Shown: positions 9,502-17,905 of the stretch, in pieces
Position numbering within the stretch: the stretch's first letter is position 1
Layout: every line of letters begins with the position of its first letter
Source of the DNA: Streptomyces spiralis
GTDB lineage: Bacteria; Actinomycetota; Actinomycetes; Streptomycetales; Streptomycetaceae
Assembly: GCF_014654675.1 (NCBI RefSeq)
Contig: NZ_BNBC01000008.1
Location: 124,001 to 188,000 of the forward strand
Direction of reading: 5' to 3'
DNA: 64,000 nucleotides
The notes under the pieces: model-generated
What the model saw: only the letters and a program-made list of their open reading frames with translations
What the model was told of the DNA's origin: nothing
The model's database searches: none
Translations under genes and position numbers: made by a program

Positions 9502-10833
9502 TCACACGCCCACGGGCCAGGTCTGCTCCTCCCGGCTCTCGGCGGCCACCGGGTGCAGCGGCGTGAGCGCGTGGGTGCGGTCGAGGTAGCAGAAGGCGTC
9601 GTAGCGCTGGGCCAGCACGGTGGGGACGTAGTTGCCCACCTGCTCGAACTGCGGCCGGTAGACCACGCCGATCGCGCGGTGCCCGTGCTCTTGATGGAAC
9701 CACTCGCGCCGGCCGCCGTCCGGCGGCCGCTGGAACTGCACATGCGGGAAGACGAACAGCATCCGCCCGCCGGGCAGCGCCCGGTGCAGCAGATCCTCCA
9801 GGCTTCCGGCGTGCGCCGGGGGCACCTCCATGATCCTGGGCACACCACCCCACGTGTCCGCGGCGATCACGGTCCCGGAGTGCGAGCCGAAGCCGACCAG
9901 CACCACGCCCCTGCCCATATGGCGTTCGCGCATCAGCTGACCGACGTTGACCAGGCCGGTGTCGGCCATGTCCGTGGCGCGGGCGTCGCCGATGTGGGTG
10001 TTGTGCGCCCACACCACCGCCTTGGCGTCGGGGCCGTGGTGCTCCATGAGCCGGTCCAGGGTGTCGGCCATGTGGTGGTCGCGGATGTTCCAGGACTCCG
10101 GCCCACTGTCGAGCATGGCCCGGTAGTAGCGCTCGGCACCGGCCAGCACCTCGGCGTTCTGCCGGGCGGCGAACTCCGTGAGCGAGCTGTCCGCGGTGAC
10201 CGCCCGCGCGGCCCGCTGCCGCAGCTCCGTCAGCAGGGAGACGACCTGCGGCTCACACCCCTCGGGCACATAGCGGGTGGCCAGCGCGTAGGACTGCGGA
10301 TCCTCGGTGTACGGCTCGAAGCAGCGGTAGGCCTCCAGGGCGTGTTCCACCCGGTCGGGGTCGTGCTCGCGCAGATGCGTGAGCACGGCGTCCAGGGACT
10401 CCCACAGGCTGTACACATCCAGCCCGAAGAAGCCGACGCGCCGTCCCGGCGGCCGTTGTTCGTTGTGGCGGCGCAGCCACCGGGTGAAGGCGGCCACGTC
10501 GGTGTTGCCCCACATCCATGTCGGCCAGCGCCCGAAGCCCTCCAGCACCTCGACGGGATCCTCGGGCGCGCCCGGCGCGGCGACCACGGAGCGGTGCACC
10601 GCCTGGCAGTCCGGCCAGTCGCCCTCGACCGCGACGAAGGAGAAGTCCTTCTCCTCGATGAGCCGGCGCGTCAGCACGTCACGCACCTGGTAGTAGTCGG
10701 CGGTGCCGTGGGACGCCTCGCCCAGCAGCACGTAGCGGGCGTCGCCGATGCGCTCCATCAGCGGGTCCAGGGACGCCTCGTCCGTCAGGGGCAGCGCCTG
10801 TTCTCTGATGCGGGCCGGGTGGATGTCGGGCAC
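9502..10833 (-). CDS. Erythromycin esterase-like family protein
   Basis: 443 residues. It carries the erythromycin esterase (EreA/EreB-like) landmarks YVLLGEASHGTADYYQVRD, FSFVAVEGDWPDCQ, WMWGNTDVAAFTRWLRRHN and AVVWAHNTHIGDARATDM, with conserved His/Glu residues of the fold. GTG at 10833 is chosen because GGAAGGGGAG is spaced well upstream; longer in-frame starts run into the divergent gene. Homologues such as the C-terminal part of Rv2030c belong to dormancy regulons, and true macrolide hydrolysis should not be assumed. It may form a unit with the DUF2267 gene. Confidence 0.87.
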   Translation of the reverse strand: MPDIHPARIREQALPLTDEASLDPLMERIGDARYVLLGEASHGTADYYQVRDVLTRRLIEEKDFSFVAVEGDWPDCQAVHRSVVAAPGAPEDPVEVLEGFGRWPTWMWGNTDVAAFTRWLRRHNEQRPPGRRVGFFGLDVYSLWESLDAVLTHLREHDPDRVEHALEAYRCFEPYTEDPQSYALATRYVPEGCEPQVVSLLTELRQRAARAVTADSSLTEFAARQNAEVLAGAERYYRAMLDSGPESWNIRDHHMADTLDRLMEHHGPDAKAVVWAHNTHIGDARATDMADTGLVNVGQLMRERHMGRGVVLVGFGSHSGTVIAADTWGGVPRIMEVPPAHAGSLEDLLHRALPGGRMLFVFPHVQFQRPPDGGRREWFHQEHGHRAIGVVYRPQFEQVGNYVPTVLAQRYDAFCYLDRTHALTPLHPVAAESREEQTWPVGV

Positions 10834-11002
10834 GGCGTCTCCCCTTCCGCTAAGTCCCCGCCGGGTTCCCGCCGCACCGCACCCGAAACGGTCCCCGAGC
10901 AGCCGTTTCGCCCGGCTGCGGGGTGGGTGGGCGGTTGCGCGCCGGGTACCCGCACGGGTGTCATACGGCGACGGACGGAGAGTCGACCGACGGTGGTGCG
11001 AC

Positions 11003-12151
11003 ATGAAACTGTCGTTCCTGCATCCACTGGCCAATGAACCCGGTCCCTGGGCCAGCGCCTATCTGGACACCTCCCGGGACATCGACGACCCCGACCGGGC
11101 CATCGGCCTGCGCTGGCGGCACCAGCGCGACGCCCTGCGCGCCCAGGGCGCCGACCCGGCCACCGTCGCCGCGCTGGAGGCCGTGGTCGGAACGGACCGC
11201 GATCTTCCCGGCCCGCACGGACAGGCCCTCTTCGCCACCCGCGGGCACATCGCCCTCACCGACGAACTGCCCGAACCGCCCGCACGGGACACCGCCCGGT
11301 ACGGCGGCCTGCCCGACGCCATGCCCCTCGCCCTCCAGCACGCGCCGGACATCGCGTACCTCGCCGTCGCCCTCACCCGCACCGTCCAGCCCCGCAGCAC
11401 CAGCCAGGAGAACGGGCAGGGCCCGGTGGACCAGGCCCTGATCGCCTACGAGACCGGCCGGTGGCCCACGAGCAGGACCACCCCTGGACAGCGCACGACG
11501 CATCTGGTGCCGCTGGAGGAGTGGCAGCACGCGGCCCGCCGCTACGCCGCCGAGCTGGCGGACCTGGCCGACCGGAACCAGGCCGAGACCGTCGTGCTGC
11601 GCCGGGACACCGGTGACGCATGGCTGTCCGGCGTCCTCGTCAACCGGCTGCCCATCGACCTCCAGAACAGCCTGACGGTGGTCGAGGACGATCCGGACAC
11701 CGGGATCCGGGGCGACGACGGCCGCGCTCTCGTCGAAGAACACGTGGCCGATGTGCTGCACGGGCGTCTGAGCAAGGCCGACCGGCGTCACATGGACGTC
11801 TTCCACACCCAGCGGGCCCGGCATCCCACGAGGTCGGAGGGCACCGGAGCCGTCGTCAGCGCCTTGCAGCGAGGCCAGGCCCAAGCCGTGCTGGTCCGCC
11901 CGCCCACGGCACTGCCCGAGCGGCTCTGGACGGCCACGGAGCCGAACCAGATCGCCTTGTCGGCAGCGGAGCTGGAGGTGTTCGGGGCGATCGGGTTGCG
12001 AGAGGAGCCGGCCGACACGGCACTGCTGCACGCCGCCCTGCGCACCGGAGCCGAACTGGTCGTGCTGCCGCCCGACGACGACACGCCCCTGGCCGACGGG
12101 GTGGGCGTCGTGCTGCGCTACCGCGACGTCGCGGACCTGGTCCTCCTCTAG
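11003..12151 (+). CDS. baeRF-type (Rv2629-like) eRF1/peptide-release-factor-fold protein
   Basis: 382 residues. The start FLHPLANEPGPWASAYLDTSRDIDD and the later LSKADRRHMDVFHTQRARHP and GLREEPADTALLHAALRTGAELVVLP match the actinobacterial baeRF family, typified by Rv2629. The family has an eRF1/Vms1-like release factor fold thought to act on stalled or hibernating ribosomes. It is divergent from the esterase-like gene and followed 37 nt later by a 2H phosphoesterase gene, so the two may be cotranscribed. The ribosome site (GGTGGTG) is weak. Confidence 0.82.
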   Translation: MKLSFLHPLANEPGPWASAYLDTSRDIDDPDRAIGLRWRHQRDALRAQGADPATVAALEAVVGTDRDLPGPHGQALFATRGHIALTDELPEPPARDTARYGGLPDAMPLALQHAPDIAYLAVALTRTVQPRSTSQENGQGPVDQALIAYETGRWPTSRTTPGQRTTHLVPLEEWQHAARRYAAELADLADRNQAETVVLRRDTGDAWLSGVLVNRLPIDLQNSLTVVEDDPDTGIRGDDGRALVEEHVADVLHGRLSKADRRHMDVFHTQRARHPTRSEGTGAVVSALQRGQAQAVLVRPPTALPERLWTATEPNQIALSAAELEVFGAIGLREEPADTALLHAALRTGAELVVLPPDDDTPLADGVGVVLRYRDVADLVLL

Positions 12152-12188
12152 GCGGTCCTGAGGGATGTCGGCGGCGAGGGACGACGGC

Positions 12189-12761
12189 ATGGGAACGCAG
12201 ACCGGTGCGGCCACCCTGGACGTCGCGCCGACGCCGCGGACGGCGGTGGCATGGCTCCCGCCGCCGGAGCTGTGGCCGCCCATCCAGGACATCCGCTGGG
12301 AGCACGACCCGCAGGTGCGACGGTGGCCGCCCCACGTCAACGTGCTGTTCGGATTCGTGCCCGAGGAGGAGTTCGGGCGGGCGGCCCCGCTGCTGTCCGC
12401 CGCCGTTGCGGAGATCTCGCCGTTCGCCGCGCGGCTGGCCGGGGTGCGCTGGTTCCGCCACCGGGCGTACGCCACCGTCTGGCTCGACCCGGCCGCGGCG
12501 GGCATGGCGCCGTGGGCCCACCTCTACCAGAGCCTGGTCGAGCGGTTCCCGCGCTGCGCGGGCCGCTTCGCCGAGTTCACCCCGCACCTGTCCCTGGGCC
12601 GGACCCCGCAGCCCAGGCAGCTCGCCGCCGAGTGCACCGCCCGGCTGGGCACGCTGTCCGCCGAGGTCACCGAGGTGGTGCTGCTCTCCCGAAGGGGAGA
12701 CGGGCCGATGCGCGTCCGCGCCGCCGTCGCCCTGGGCAGCGGCGTCCTCAGCCGCCGGTGA
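12189..12761 (+). CDS. 2'-5' RNA ligase/2H phosphoesterase family protein
   Basis: 190 residues from ATG 12189, chosen for GAGGGA seven nt upstream; ATG 12165 is also in frame. Two 2H motifs are visible: HVNVLFGF (about residue 49) and HLSLGRTP (about residue 137). The second fits the His-x-Ser/Thr rule, while the first has Asn where Ser/Thr is usual. Members handle 2',3'-cyclic or 2'-5' phosphate bonds in RNA. Placed after the baeRF gene, a role in RNA or ribosome quality control under stress is plausible but inferred. Confidence 0.8.
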   Translation: MGTQTGAATLDVAPTPRTAVAWLPPPELWPPIQDIRWEHDPQVRRWPPHVNVLFGFVPEEEFGRAAPLLSAAVAEISPFAARLAGVRWFRHRAYATVWLDPAAAGMAPWAHLYQSLVERFPRCAGRFAEFTPHLSLGRTPQPRQLAAECTARLGTLSAEVTEVVLLSRRGDGPMRVRAAVALGSGVLSRR

Positions 12762-13027
12762 CCGGGCCGTCGCTCACCTCACCCGTTCGGGCGTGGTCCG
12801 TGGCCGGTGGGGGGACGGTGGCGATCGCCGGTGTCAAGCACCAACGGGGCGTGTTCCAGCAGAAGTCGCCGGGTGGGTGAGCCGACGAGTGGGGAAAACG
12901 GCCGAAGCGGGCGCGCCGGGCCCGCTGTCCGGCCCTAGGATGGCGTTGCGGGCGCGAGAACGTCGGGCGTCGGCCGGGTCCGGGCATTCCCGAGCAGGGT
13001 TGCCTTCCGGGCCGAGGCGCAGACGAG
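12762..13027. other. Intergenic stretch without recognised gene
   Basis: About 270 bp between the 2H gene and the duplicated hairpins. The minus strand shows a short universal-stress-protein-like run (RRLLLEHAPLVL) near 12845-12885, but stop codons and frame loss prevent any gene call. Confidence 0.3.
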
Positions 13028-13110
13028 AACCCCGGCCCGATTACGGCAGGCCGGGGTTCTGTGCCATGTGCCCTGTCGCGGGGCCCCGGCCCGATTACGG
13101 CGGGCCGGGG
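13028..13110. terminator. Duplicated bidirectional terminator hairpins
   Basis: AACCCCGGCC (13028-13037) pairs with GGCCGGGGTT (13049-13058). A second copy pairs CCCCGGCCC (13084-13092) with GGGCCGGGG (13102-13110). Both loops contain GATTACGGC, so the whole hairpin has been duplicated with small changes. It separates the plus-strand 2H gene from the minus-strand secreted-protein gene. Confidence 0.75.
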
Positions 13111-13140
13111 TTCCGCGGGACGGACGTGGCGGGGCGGGCC

Positions 13141-13680
13141 TCAGTAGTCGCCCCGGTCGCCCTTGTGGCGCTGCACGACCCGGAAGCTGGCCACGATGCC
13201 GTCCTTGACCTTCAGGCCGTCCTTGACGCAGTCGGGGTGCACGCCGTTGCTCTCGCTGTGCGGGCCGACGGTGGCGATGGGGGCGCCGTTGTCGCAGGTG
13301 ACCCCGCGGAAGACCTCGACGGTCCTGCGGCTGTCGTTGCGGATGTTGAGGCTGTTGGAGCCCAGGCCGCTGACCACGGTGATGCAGCCGTCCGGGTGGG
13401 CGGAGTAGGACCGCTCGTTGATGTGGATCCACCCGTAGTCGCGGTGGTGGTTGCCGCCGCGCTCGCCGTGCTCCTCGTGGTTGTTGTTGCCCTCGTTGCC
13501 CTTGCTGTTGTTGTTGTTTCCGCCCTCGCCGCCCATGGGGGCCTGGACGGGGATCTGCTGGACGGCGGCGGGGGCGGCCTGGGGCGCGGGGGCGGCCGCG
13601 GCGTAGGTGATGCCGGTCGCGGCCAGGGCCGCCGCAGCGGCGACGGCCGCGGTGATGGCGTGGGAGCGGGTCATGATCAT
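13141..13680 (-). CDS. Secreted Asn/Gly-rich protein of unknown function
   Basis: 179 residues. A Sec signal peptide (Met-rich start, then an Ala-rich core to about residue 30) is followed by an Asn/Gly/Glu/His-rich low-complexity linker (about 50-80). A compact C-terminal domain has three Cys and the stretches GCITVVSGLGSNSLNIRN and VGPHSESNGVHPDC. CAGGAGAAG precedes the ATG at 13680. It is exported and has no recognisable enzyme motif. The folded end resembles small secreted streptomycete proteins of unknown role. Confidence 0.75.
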   Translation of the reverse strand: MIMTRSHAITAAVAAAAALAATGITYAAAAPAPQAAPAAVQQIPVQAPMGGEGGNNNNSKGNEGNNNHEEHGERGGNHHRDYGWIHINERSYSAHPDGCITVVSGLGSNSLNIRNDSRRTVEVFRGVTCDNGAPIATVGPHSESNGVHPDCVKDGLKVKDGIVASFRVVQRHKGDRGDY

Positions 13681-13740
13681 GTCGCTTCTCCTGTCTCAAC
13701 TCAGAGAGAGGGATCGGCTGTGCAGCCGACGCGAGACTGA

Positions 13741-14131
13741 ACGTACTAACGCCACCCATACCTGTCATATCGGGCGCATCCGGAGCCCTGGCTACGAGGG
13801 CCGATCGGGGTACCCGAAGGGCCCTGCGGAAGAACTGACTGCCGATCAAACTCGTGGCTGACCTGGCAGATTGAATGACAATTAGCCCTTAGAGGTGATC
13901 TTCTGACGCCCTCTCACCCTTCGCGACGGTCGGGGCATCGGCAACTGACGGCGAGTCGCTGCTTGACATGCGGTCAGCGGGCGTTCCGGCCGGGCGCAGC
14001 ATGGCCGGCACCATGGGCCTGCGCGGCCCCACGATCAGCGCGCTGCCCCACGATCAGCGCGCGGACGCCCCGGCGGCCCCGGCGCCCTCGTCCCGGCGTG
14101 CTGTGTGGCCACCGGGGCGCCCGGGCGGGCG
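13741..14131. other. Intergenic stretch with a 19-bp tandem repeat
   Basis: No gene is supported. CCCCACGATCAGCGCG occurs at 14027-14042 and again at 14046-14061. The part at 13860-13900 is unusually AT-rich for this DNA and could hold the promoter of the secreted-protein gene. Confidence 0.4.
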
Positions 14132-14776
14132 TCAGGCGCGGCAGCGCAGCATCTCCAGCGGAGGGTCGGCGAGGAGGCCAGCCCAGAACTCCGCGCCGAA
14201 CGCACGCACGCCGGCGTCGAACACCGGGAGGGGGATCCAGGTCACCTCGCCGAATCCGGCCGCCCGCAGACACCGTTCGTAGACCTCGCGGCGCGGGCAG
14301 GTGGTGACGAACTCGATCGGCGGGTCGAGCAGCGCCGTGACCCGGACCCGCGGTCCGGTCCCGGCCTCCTCGCCGATCGGCTCGCAGCGAAATCCGTACT
14401 TGTCCAGTGACGGTCCGTCGAAGCGGTGGTCGGGCGTCTGGGTGAGCACGAAGAACTCGGCGCCGGGCACCAGGCTCCGGTGCACGTTGCGGCACATCCG
14501 CTCCATTGCGGCGGCGTCCTCCGCGTAGTTGAGCAGCTGGACGGCCGTGGCGATGTCGAAGCGCCTTTCGAGAGGCCGCAGTTCCGCCACATCGCCCACC
14601 TCGTACCGCACCCCCGGCGGCTCGCGCTCCTCCAACTCCCGTGCGACGGCGACCATCTCGCCGGAGATGTCGGCGCCGAGCACGTCCGCGGCTACGCGCC
14701 GCTTGGACTCCCTGCTGTAGAACCCGGTGCCGGAGGCCAGGTCGAGCACCGCCTTGCCGCGTACGTCCCCGACCAT
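14132..14776 (-). CDS. Class I SAM methyltransferase with a frameshifted N-terminus
   Basis: The readable frame gives 214 residues from ATG 14776: motif I VLDLASGTGFY, then ADISGEMVAVARELE, and a body ending in the typical PVFDAGVRAFGAEFW. The family normally has about 30 more residues in front. These are present in another frame: GTG 14868 reads VASDEIGEAFEGFKSLPLARYSEVP and then loses frame near 14786, within CCCGGCCCGG. So the gene is either a recent pseudogene or a sequencing error. The product would be a small-molecule methyltransferase of unknown substrate. Confidence 0.7.
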   Translation of the reverse strand: MVGDVRGKAVLDLASGTGFYSRESKRRVAADVLGADISGEMVAVARELEEREPPGVRYEVGDVAELRPLERRFDIATAVQLLNYAEDAAAMERMCRNVHRSLVPGAEFFVLTQTPDHRFDGPSLDKYGFRCEPIGEEAGTGPRVRVTALLDPPIEFVTTCPRREVYERCLRAAGFGEVTWIPLPVFDAGVRAFGAEFWAGLLADPPLEMLRCRA

Positions 14777-14923
14777 GGCCAGGAAGCCGGGCCGGGTACT
14801 TCGGAGTAGCGCGCCAACGGCAGGGACTTGAAGCCCTCGAACGCCTCGCCGATCTCGTCAGAAGCCACGAAGATCCTGTGCGGCCGTGGGTGATTCCTCT
14901 CGCGGGTCGAGGGCCGCCGCGGG

Positions 14924-15017
14924 GATCGTCGAATGATCGAACAAGGGGTGAGTTCGCGACGGTGGCACGGAACACGGAATCGACCCCTTGTCGGATCGTT
15001 CAACAATCGTCTACGTT
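14924..15017 (+). promoter_or_regulatory. pxpABC promoter and double operator
   Basis: TTGTCG (14988-14993), 18 bp, and TACGTT (15012-15017) precede the GTG start at 15024 by six nt, predicting a leaderless mRNA. The spacer holds GATCGTTCAACAATC (14994-15008), a near-palindrome. A sister site GATCGTCGAATGATC lies exactly 70 bp upstream at 14924-14938. Together with ACAAGGGGT/ACCCCTTGT they form 26-bp inverted arms matching at 21 positions. This suits a GntR- or IclR-type repressor, which is not encoded nearby. Confidence 0.65.
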
Positions 15018-15023
15018 CTGGTC

Positions 15024-15776
15024 GTGATCGACCTCAACGCAGACCTCGGAGAGGGCTTCGGCCGCTGGAGCCTCACCGACGACGACGCCCTGCTCTCCGT
15101 GGTCACCAGCGCCAACGTCGCCTGCGGCTTCCACGCGGGCGACCCCTCCGTGATGCGCCGCGTCTGCGACCTGGCCGCCGAGCGGGGCGTACGGATCGGA
15201 GCACAGGTGTCCTACCGTGACCTGGCCGGCTTCGGGCGACGCGCCATGGACGTACCCGGCGACGAACTGGCGGCCGAGACCGCGTACCAGATCGGGGCGT
15301 TGCGGGTCTTCGCCGAGGCCGCCGGTGCCGAGGTCGCCTACGTCAAACCGCACGGCGCGCTCTACAACCGCACCGTCCACGACGCCGAGCAGGCCGCCGC
15401 CGTGGTGGCAGGCGTCCAACTGGCGGGCGGACGGCTGCCCGTGCTCGGCCTGCCCGGATCGCACCTGCTCGCCGCCGCCGAGGAGGCGGGACTCACCGGC
15501 GTGCCGGAGGCCTTCGCCGACCGCGCCTACACCCCGCACGGCACCCTCGTGCCACGCCGTGAGGCGAACTCCGTGATCAGCGACGGCGACACGGTCGTCC
15601 GGCGCGCGCTGGAGGTCGCGGTGAAGGGCTCGGTCGAGGCCGTGGACGGTACGACCGTCGAGGTCGCCGCCCGCTCGCTGTGCCTGCACGGCGACACCCC
15701 CGGCGCGGCCCGGATCGCGGCCCGCGTGCGCGAGGCGCTCCGGACGGCCGGGGTCGGCGTGGGGGCCTTCGCATGA
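15024..15776 (+). CDS. pxpA: 5-oxoprolinase subunit PxpA (LamB/YcsF family)
   Basis: 250 residues, full family length. It starts VIDLNADLGEGFG and contains VTSANVACGFHAGDP and YVKPHGALYNR, both diagnostic of LamB/YcsF. With PxpB and PxpC it hydrolyses 5-oxoproline (pyroglutamate) to glutamate using ATP, in the cytoplasm. GTG 15024 is chosen because the family begins here and the promoter's -10 box is six nt upstream. The stop overlaps the start of pxpB (ATGA), so translation is coupled. Confidence 0.93.
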   Translation: MIDLNADLGEGFGRWSLTDDDALLSVVTSANVACGFHAGDPSVMRRVCDLAAERGVRIGAQVSYRDLAGFGRRAMDVPGDELAAETAYQIGALRVFAEAAGAEVAYVKPHGALYNRTVHDAEQAAAVVAGVQLAGGRLPVLGLPGSHLLAAAEEAGLTGVPEAFADRAYTPHGTLVPRREANSVISDGDTVVRRALEVAVKGSVEAVDGTTVEVAARSLCLHGDTPGAARIAARVREALRTAGVGVGAFA

Positions 15777-16420
15777 CGGAAGGTCGGTTGCTTCAGGTGC
15801 GGCCCGCCGGGCGGCACGCGCTGCTCGTCCAACTCCCCGACGCCGAGCGCACCGCGGCCTTCCACGCCGAACTGCTGCGGCGCCGCGCCGCGGGGACCCT
15901 GCCGCCGGTCGCCGAGATCGTGCCGGGGGCGCGCACCGTCCTGCTGGACGGCGTGCCCGACCCCGGGGAACTGGCCCGCCGACTCGCCGACTGGGACGTG
16001 CCGCCGCGCGCCGCCGACGACGGGGGAGTGGTGGAGATACACGTGCGCTACGACGGCCCGGACCTGGCCGGAGTGGCCGCCCTGTGGGGGATCGGCCCCG
16101 ATGAGGTCGCCGCCACGCACTCCTCGTACACCTACCGGGTCGCCTTCTGCGGTTTCGCACCCGGCTTCGGCTACCTCACCGGACTGCCCCCGCACCTGCA
16201 CGTCCCGCGCCGCGACACACCCCGGACCCGGGTCCCGGCCGGAGCGGTGGCGCTCGCGGGTCCCTACAGCGCGGTGTACCCCCGCGCGACCCCCGGCGGC
16301 TGGCAGCTCATCGGCACCATGCCGGACCCTGCACCGCTGTGGGACCTCACCCGCGACGAACCGGCCCTTCTCACACCGGGAACACGCGTGCGGTTCGTCC
16401 CCGAGGGCGGTGCGACATGA
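15773..16420 (+). CDS. pxpB: 5-oxoprolinase subunit PxpB (KipI-type)
   Basis: 215 residues with the KipI/allophanate hydrolase subunit 1 features VEIHVRYDGPDLAGVAALWG, YRVAFCGFAPGFGYLTGLP and VPRRDTPRTRVPAGAVALAG. ATGA overlaps at both ends place it between pxpA and pxpC in one operon. It forms the PxpBC subcomplex that works with PxpA. The name KipI comes from a kinase-inhibitor role in Bacillus, which need not apply here. Confidence 0.93.
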   Translation: MTEGRLLQVRPAGRHALLVQLPDAERTAAFHAELLRRRAAGTLPPVAEIVPGARTVLLDGVPDPGELARRLADWDVPPRAADDGGVVEIHVRYDGPDLAGVAALWGIGPDEVAATHSSYTYRVAFCGFAPGFGYLTGLPPHLHVPRRDTPRTRVPAGAVALAGPYSAVYPRATPGGWQLIGTMPDPAPLWDLTRDEPALLTPGTRVRFVPEGGAT

Positions 16421-17274
16421 GCGCCAAACTCACCGTCGTACGCTCCGGCGCCCTCACCACGGTCCAGGACTCCGGCCGCCACGGGCACGCCCACCTGGGC
16501 GTCCCCCGCTCCGGCTCCCTGGACGCGCCCGCGATGACCCTCGCCAACCGGCTGCTCGGCAACGACCCCGGCGCCGCCGTCCTGGAAACCACCCTGACCG
16601 GCTGCGCCCTGCGGCCCGACCGGGGCGTCACCGTCGTGGTCGGCGGTGCGCCCTGCCCGGTGACCGTCGACGGCCGTCCGGTGGCCTGGGGCGCGCCGGT
16701 ACGGGTGCCCGCGGACGCGGTGCTGAACGTGGGTACGGCGACCGCCGGGGTGCGCTCGTACGTGGCGGTCGCCGGGGGCATCGCCACCGAGCCGGTCCTC
16801 GGCAGCCGTTCGACGGACCTGCTCTCCGGACTCGGTCCGGCGCCCGTGCGCGACGGGGACGTACTCCCGCTGGGCGCCCCCGCCCGGCAGCCGGCGCTCC
16901 CCTTCGCCGCCCCCTGGCCCGCGCCGCCCGCCGCACTGGTCCTGCCGCTCCGGCCCGGCCCCCGTGCCGACTGGTTCACCCCGGCGGCGCTGCGCACCCT
17001 CACGTCGGCGACCTACCGTGTGTCCCCGCACAGCAACCGCATCGGTCTGCGCACCGAAGGCCCGGCGCTGGAACGCCGGTCGGCGGGCGAACTGCCCAGC
17101 GAGGGCATGGTCCTCGGCGCGGTTCAGGTGCCCCCGGACGGGCGCCCCGTGGTGTTCCTCCACGACCACCCGACGACAGGCGGCTACCCGGTGATCGGAG
17201 TGGTCGTGGAAACCGCCCTCGCCCGGGCCGCGCAGGCCTGCGCCGGGACGCCCGTACGCTTCACGCCGGGGTGA
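16417..17274 (+). CDS. pxpC: 5-oxoprolinase subunit PxpC (KipA-type, biotin-dependent carboxylase-like domain)
   Basis: 285 residues with the KipA landmarks VQDSGRHGHAHLGVPRSGSLD, ANRLLGNDPGAAVLETTLTG, SPHSNRIGLRTEGPALER and HDHPTTGGYPVIGVV. It completes the ATP-dependent 5-oxoprolinase and overlaps the pxpB stop by four bases. The order A-B-C with both overlaps strongly supports one operon for recycling pyroglutamate to glutamate. Confidence 0.93.
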   Translation: MSAKLTVVRSGALTTVQDSGRHGHAHLGVPRSGSLDAPAMTLANRLLGNDPGAAVLETTLTGCALRPDRGVTVVVGGAPCPVTVDGRPVAWGAPVRVPADAVLNVGTATAGVRSYVAVAGGIATEPVLGSRSTDLLSGLGPAPVRDGDVLPLGAPARQPALPFAAPWPAPPAALVLPLRPGPRADWFTPAALRTLTSATYRVSPHSNRIGLRTEGPALERRSAGELPSEGMVLGAVQVPPDGRPVVFLHDHPTTGGYPVIGVVVETALARAAQACAGTPVRFTPG

Positions 17275-17335
17275 CGGGCCGGCGGCCTCGGCACCCAGCG
17301 CCCGTCCGGGCCGCGCTTCGGGCGGGGAGTGGACG

Positions 17336-17905
17336 TCACCCCATGCTCTTGGCGCCGTCCAGGGACTCGCGGATGATGTCGGCGTGGCCGGCGTGCTGCG
17401 CGGTCTCCGCGATGATGTGCATCAGCACCCGGCGGGCCGACCACTGCGCGTCCGGCTCGAACCACGGGGCCTTGGGCAGCGGCTGCGCGGCGTTCAGGTC
17501 GGGCAGGGTGCGGACCAGTTCATCGGTCCGGCCGGCCACCTCGGCGTAGTCCTCGAGCACGCCGGCCAGCGTCTCGCCGGGCAGCATCCGGAACTCGTCG
17601 ACCCGCCGGGCCCAGTCGGCCTCGGTCATGGTGGTGAAGTCGCCCATCGCCGAGGGGCCCTCCACGATGAATCGTGCCCAGTTCCGTTCGACCGCGGCGA
17701 CATGCTTGATCAGGCCGCCCAGACACAGCTCACTGGCGGTGGTCCGGCGCCCGGCCTGCTCGTCGTCGAGATCGCGGGTGGTCAGACGCAGGAAGTGCCG
17801 GTGCTTGGCCAGCGTCTCCAGCAGGTCGGCCCGCTCGCCGGTGAGGGGCTCTGCCTCGCCGAGGTCGTGGGTGGCGGGCTCGTGGACGGGCGTGGTCTCG
17901 GTCAT
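17336..17905 (-). CDS. DinB family protein (DUF664-type)
   Basis: 189 residues with a DinB four-helix pattern: LLETLAKHRHFLRLTTRDLDD, then ASELCLGGLIKHVAAVERNWARFI and RRVLMHIIAETAQHAGHADIIRESLDG, giving the three-His metal site. GGAAGG precedes ATG 17905. Streptomyces carry many such proteins; some are mycothiol-dependent transferases. The substrate is not predictable. It faces the pxp operon convergently. Confidence 0.85.
   Translation of the reverse strand: MTETTPVHEPATHDLGEAEPLTGERADLLETLAKHRHFLRLTTRDLDDEQAGRRTTASELCLGGLIKHVAAVERNWARFIVEGPSAMGDFTTMTEADWARRVDEFRMLPGETLAGVLEDYAEVAGRTDELVRTLPDLNAAQPLPKAPWFEPDAQWSARRVLMHIIAETAQHAGHADIIRESLDGAKSMG

Noticed and set aside
9502..10833. Reading the erythromycin-esterase-like gene as a macrolide resistance gene
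   Set aside because: The family is broad and the genomic setting is dormancy-type; there is no evidence for macrolide as substrate.
12830..12900. Possible universal stress protein remnant on the minus strand
   Set aside because: Only about a dozen similar residues, no surrounding domain; chance similarity in GC-rich DNA is likely.
11620..13740. A 706-residue plus-strand frame
   Set aside because: It is low-complexity Arg/Pro/Gly/Val sequence lying across the baeRF and 2H genes and opposite the secreted-protein gene; no family features.
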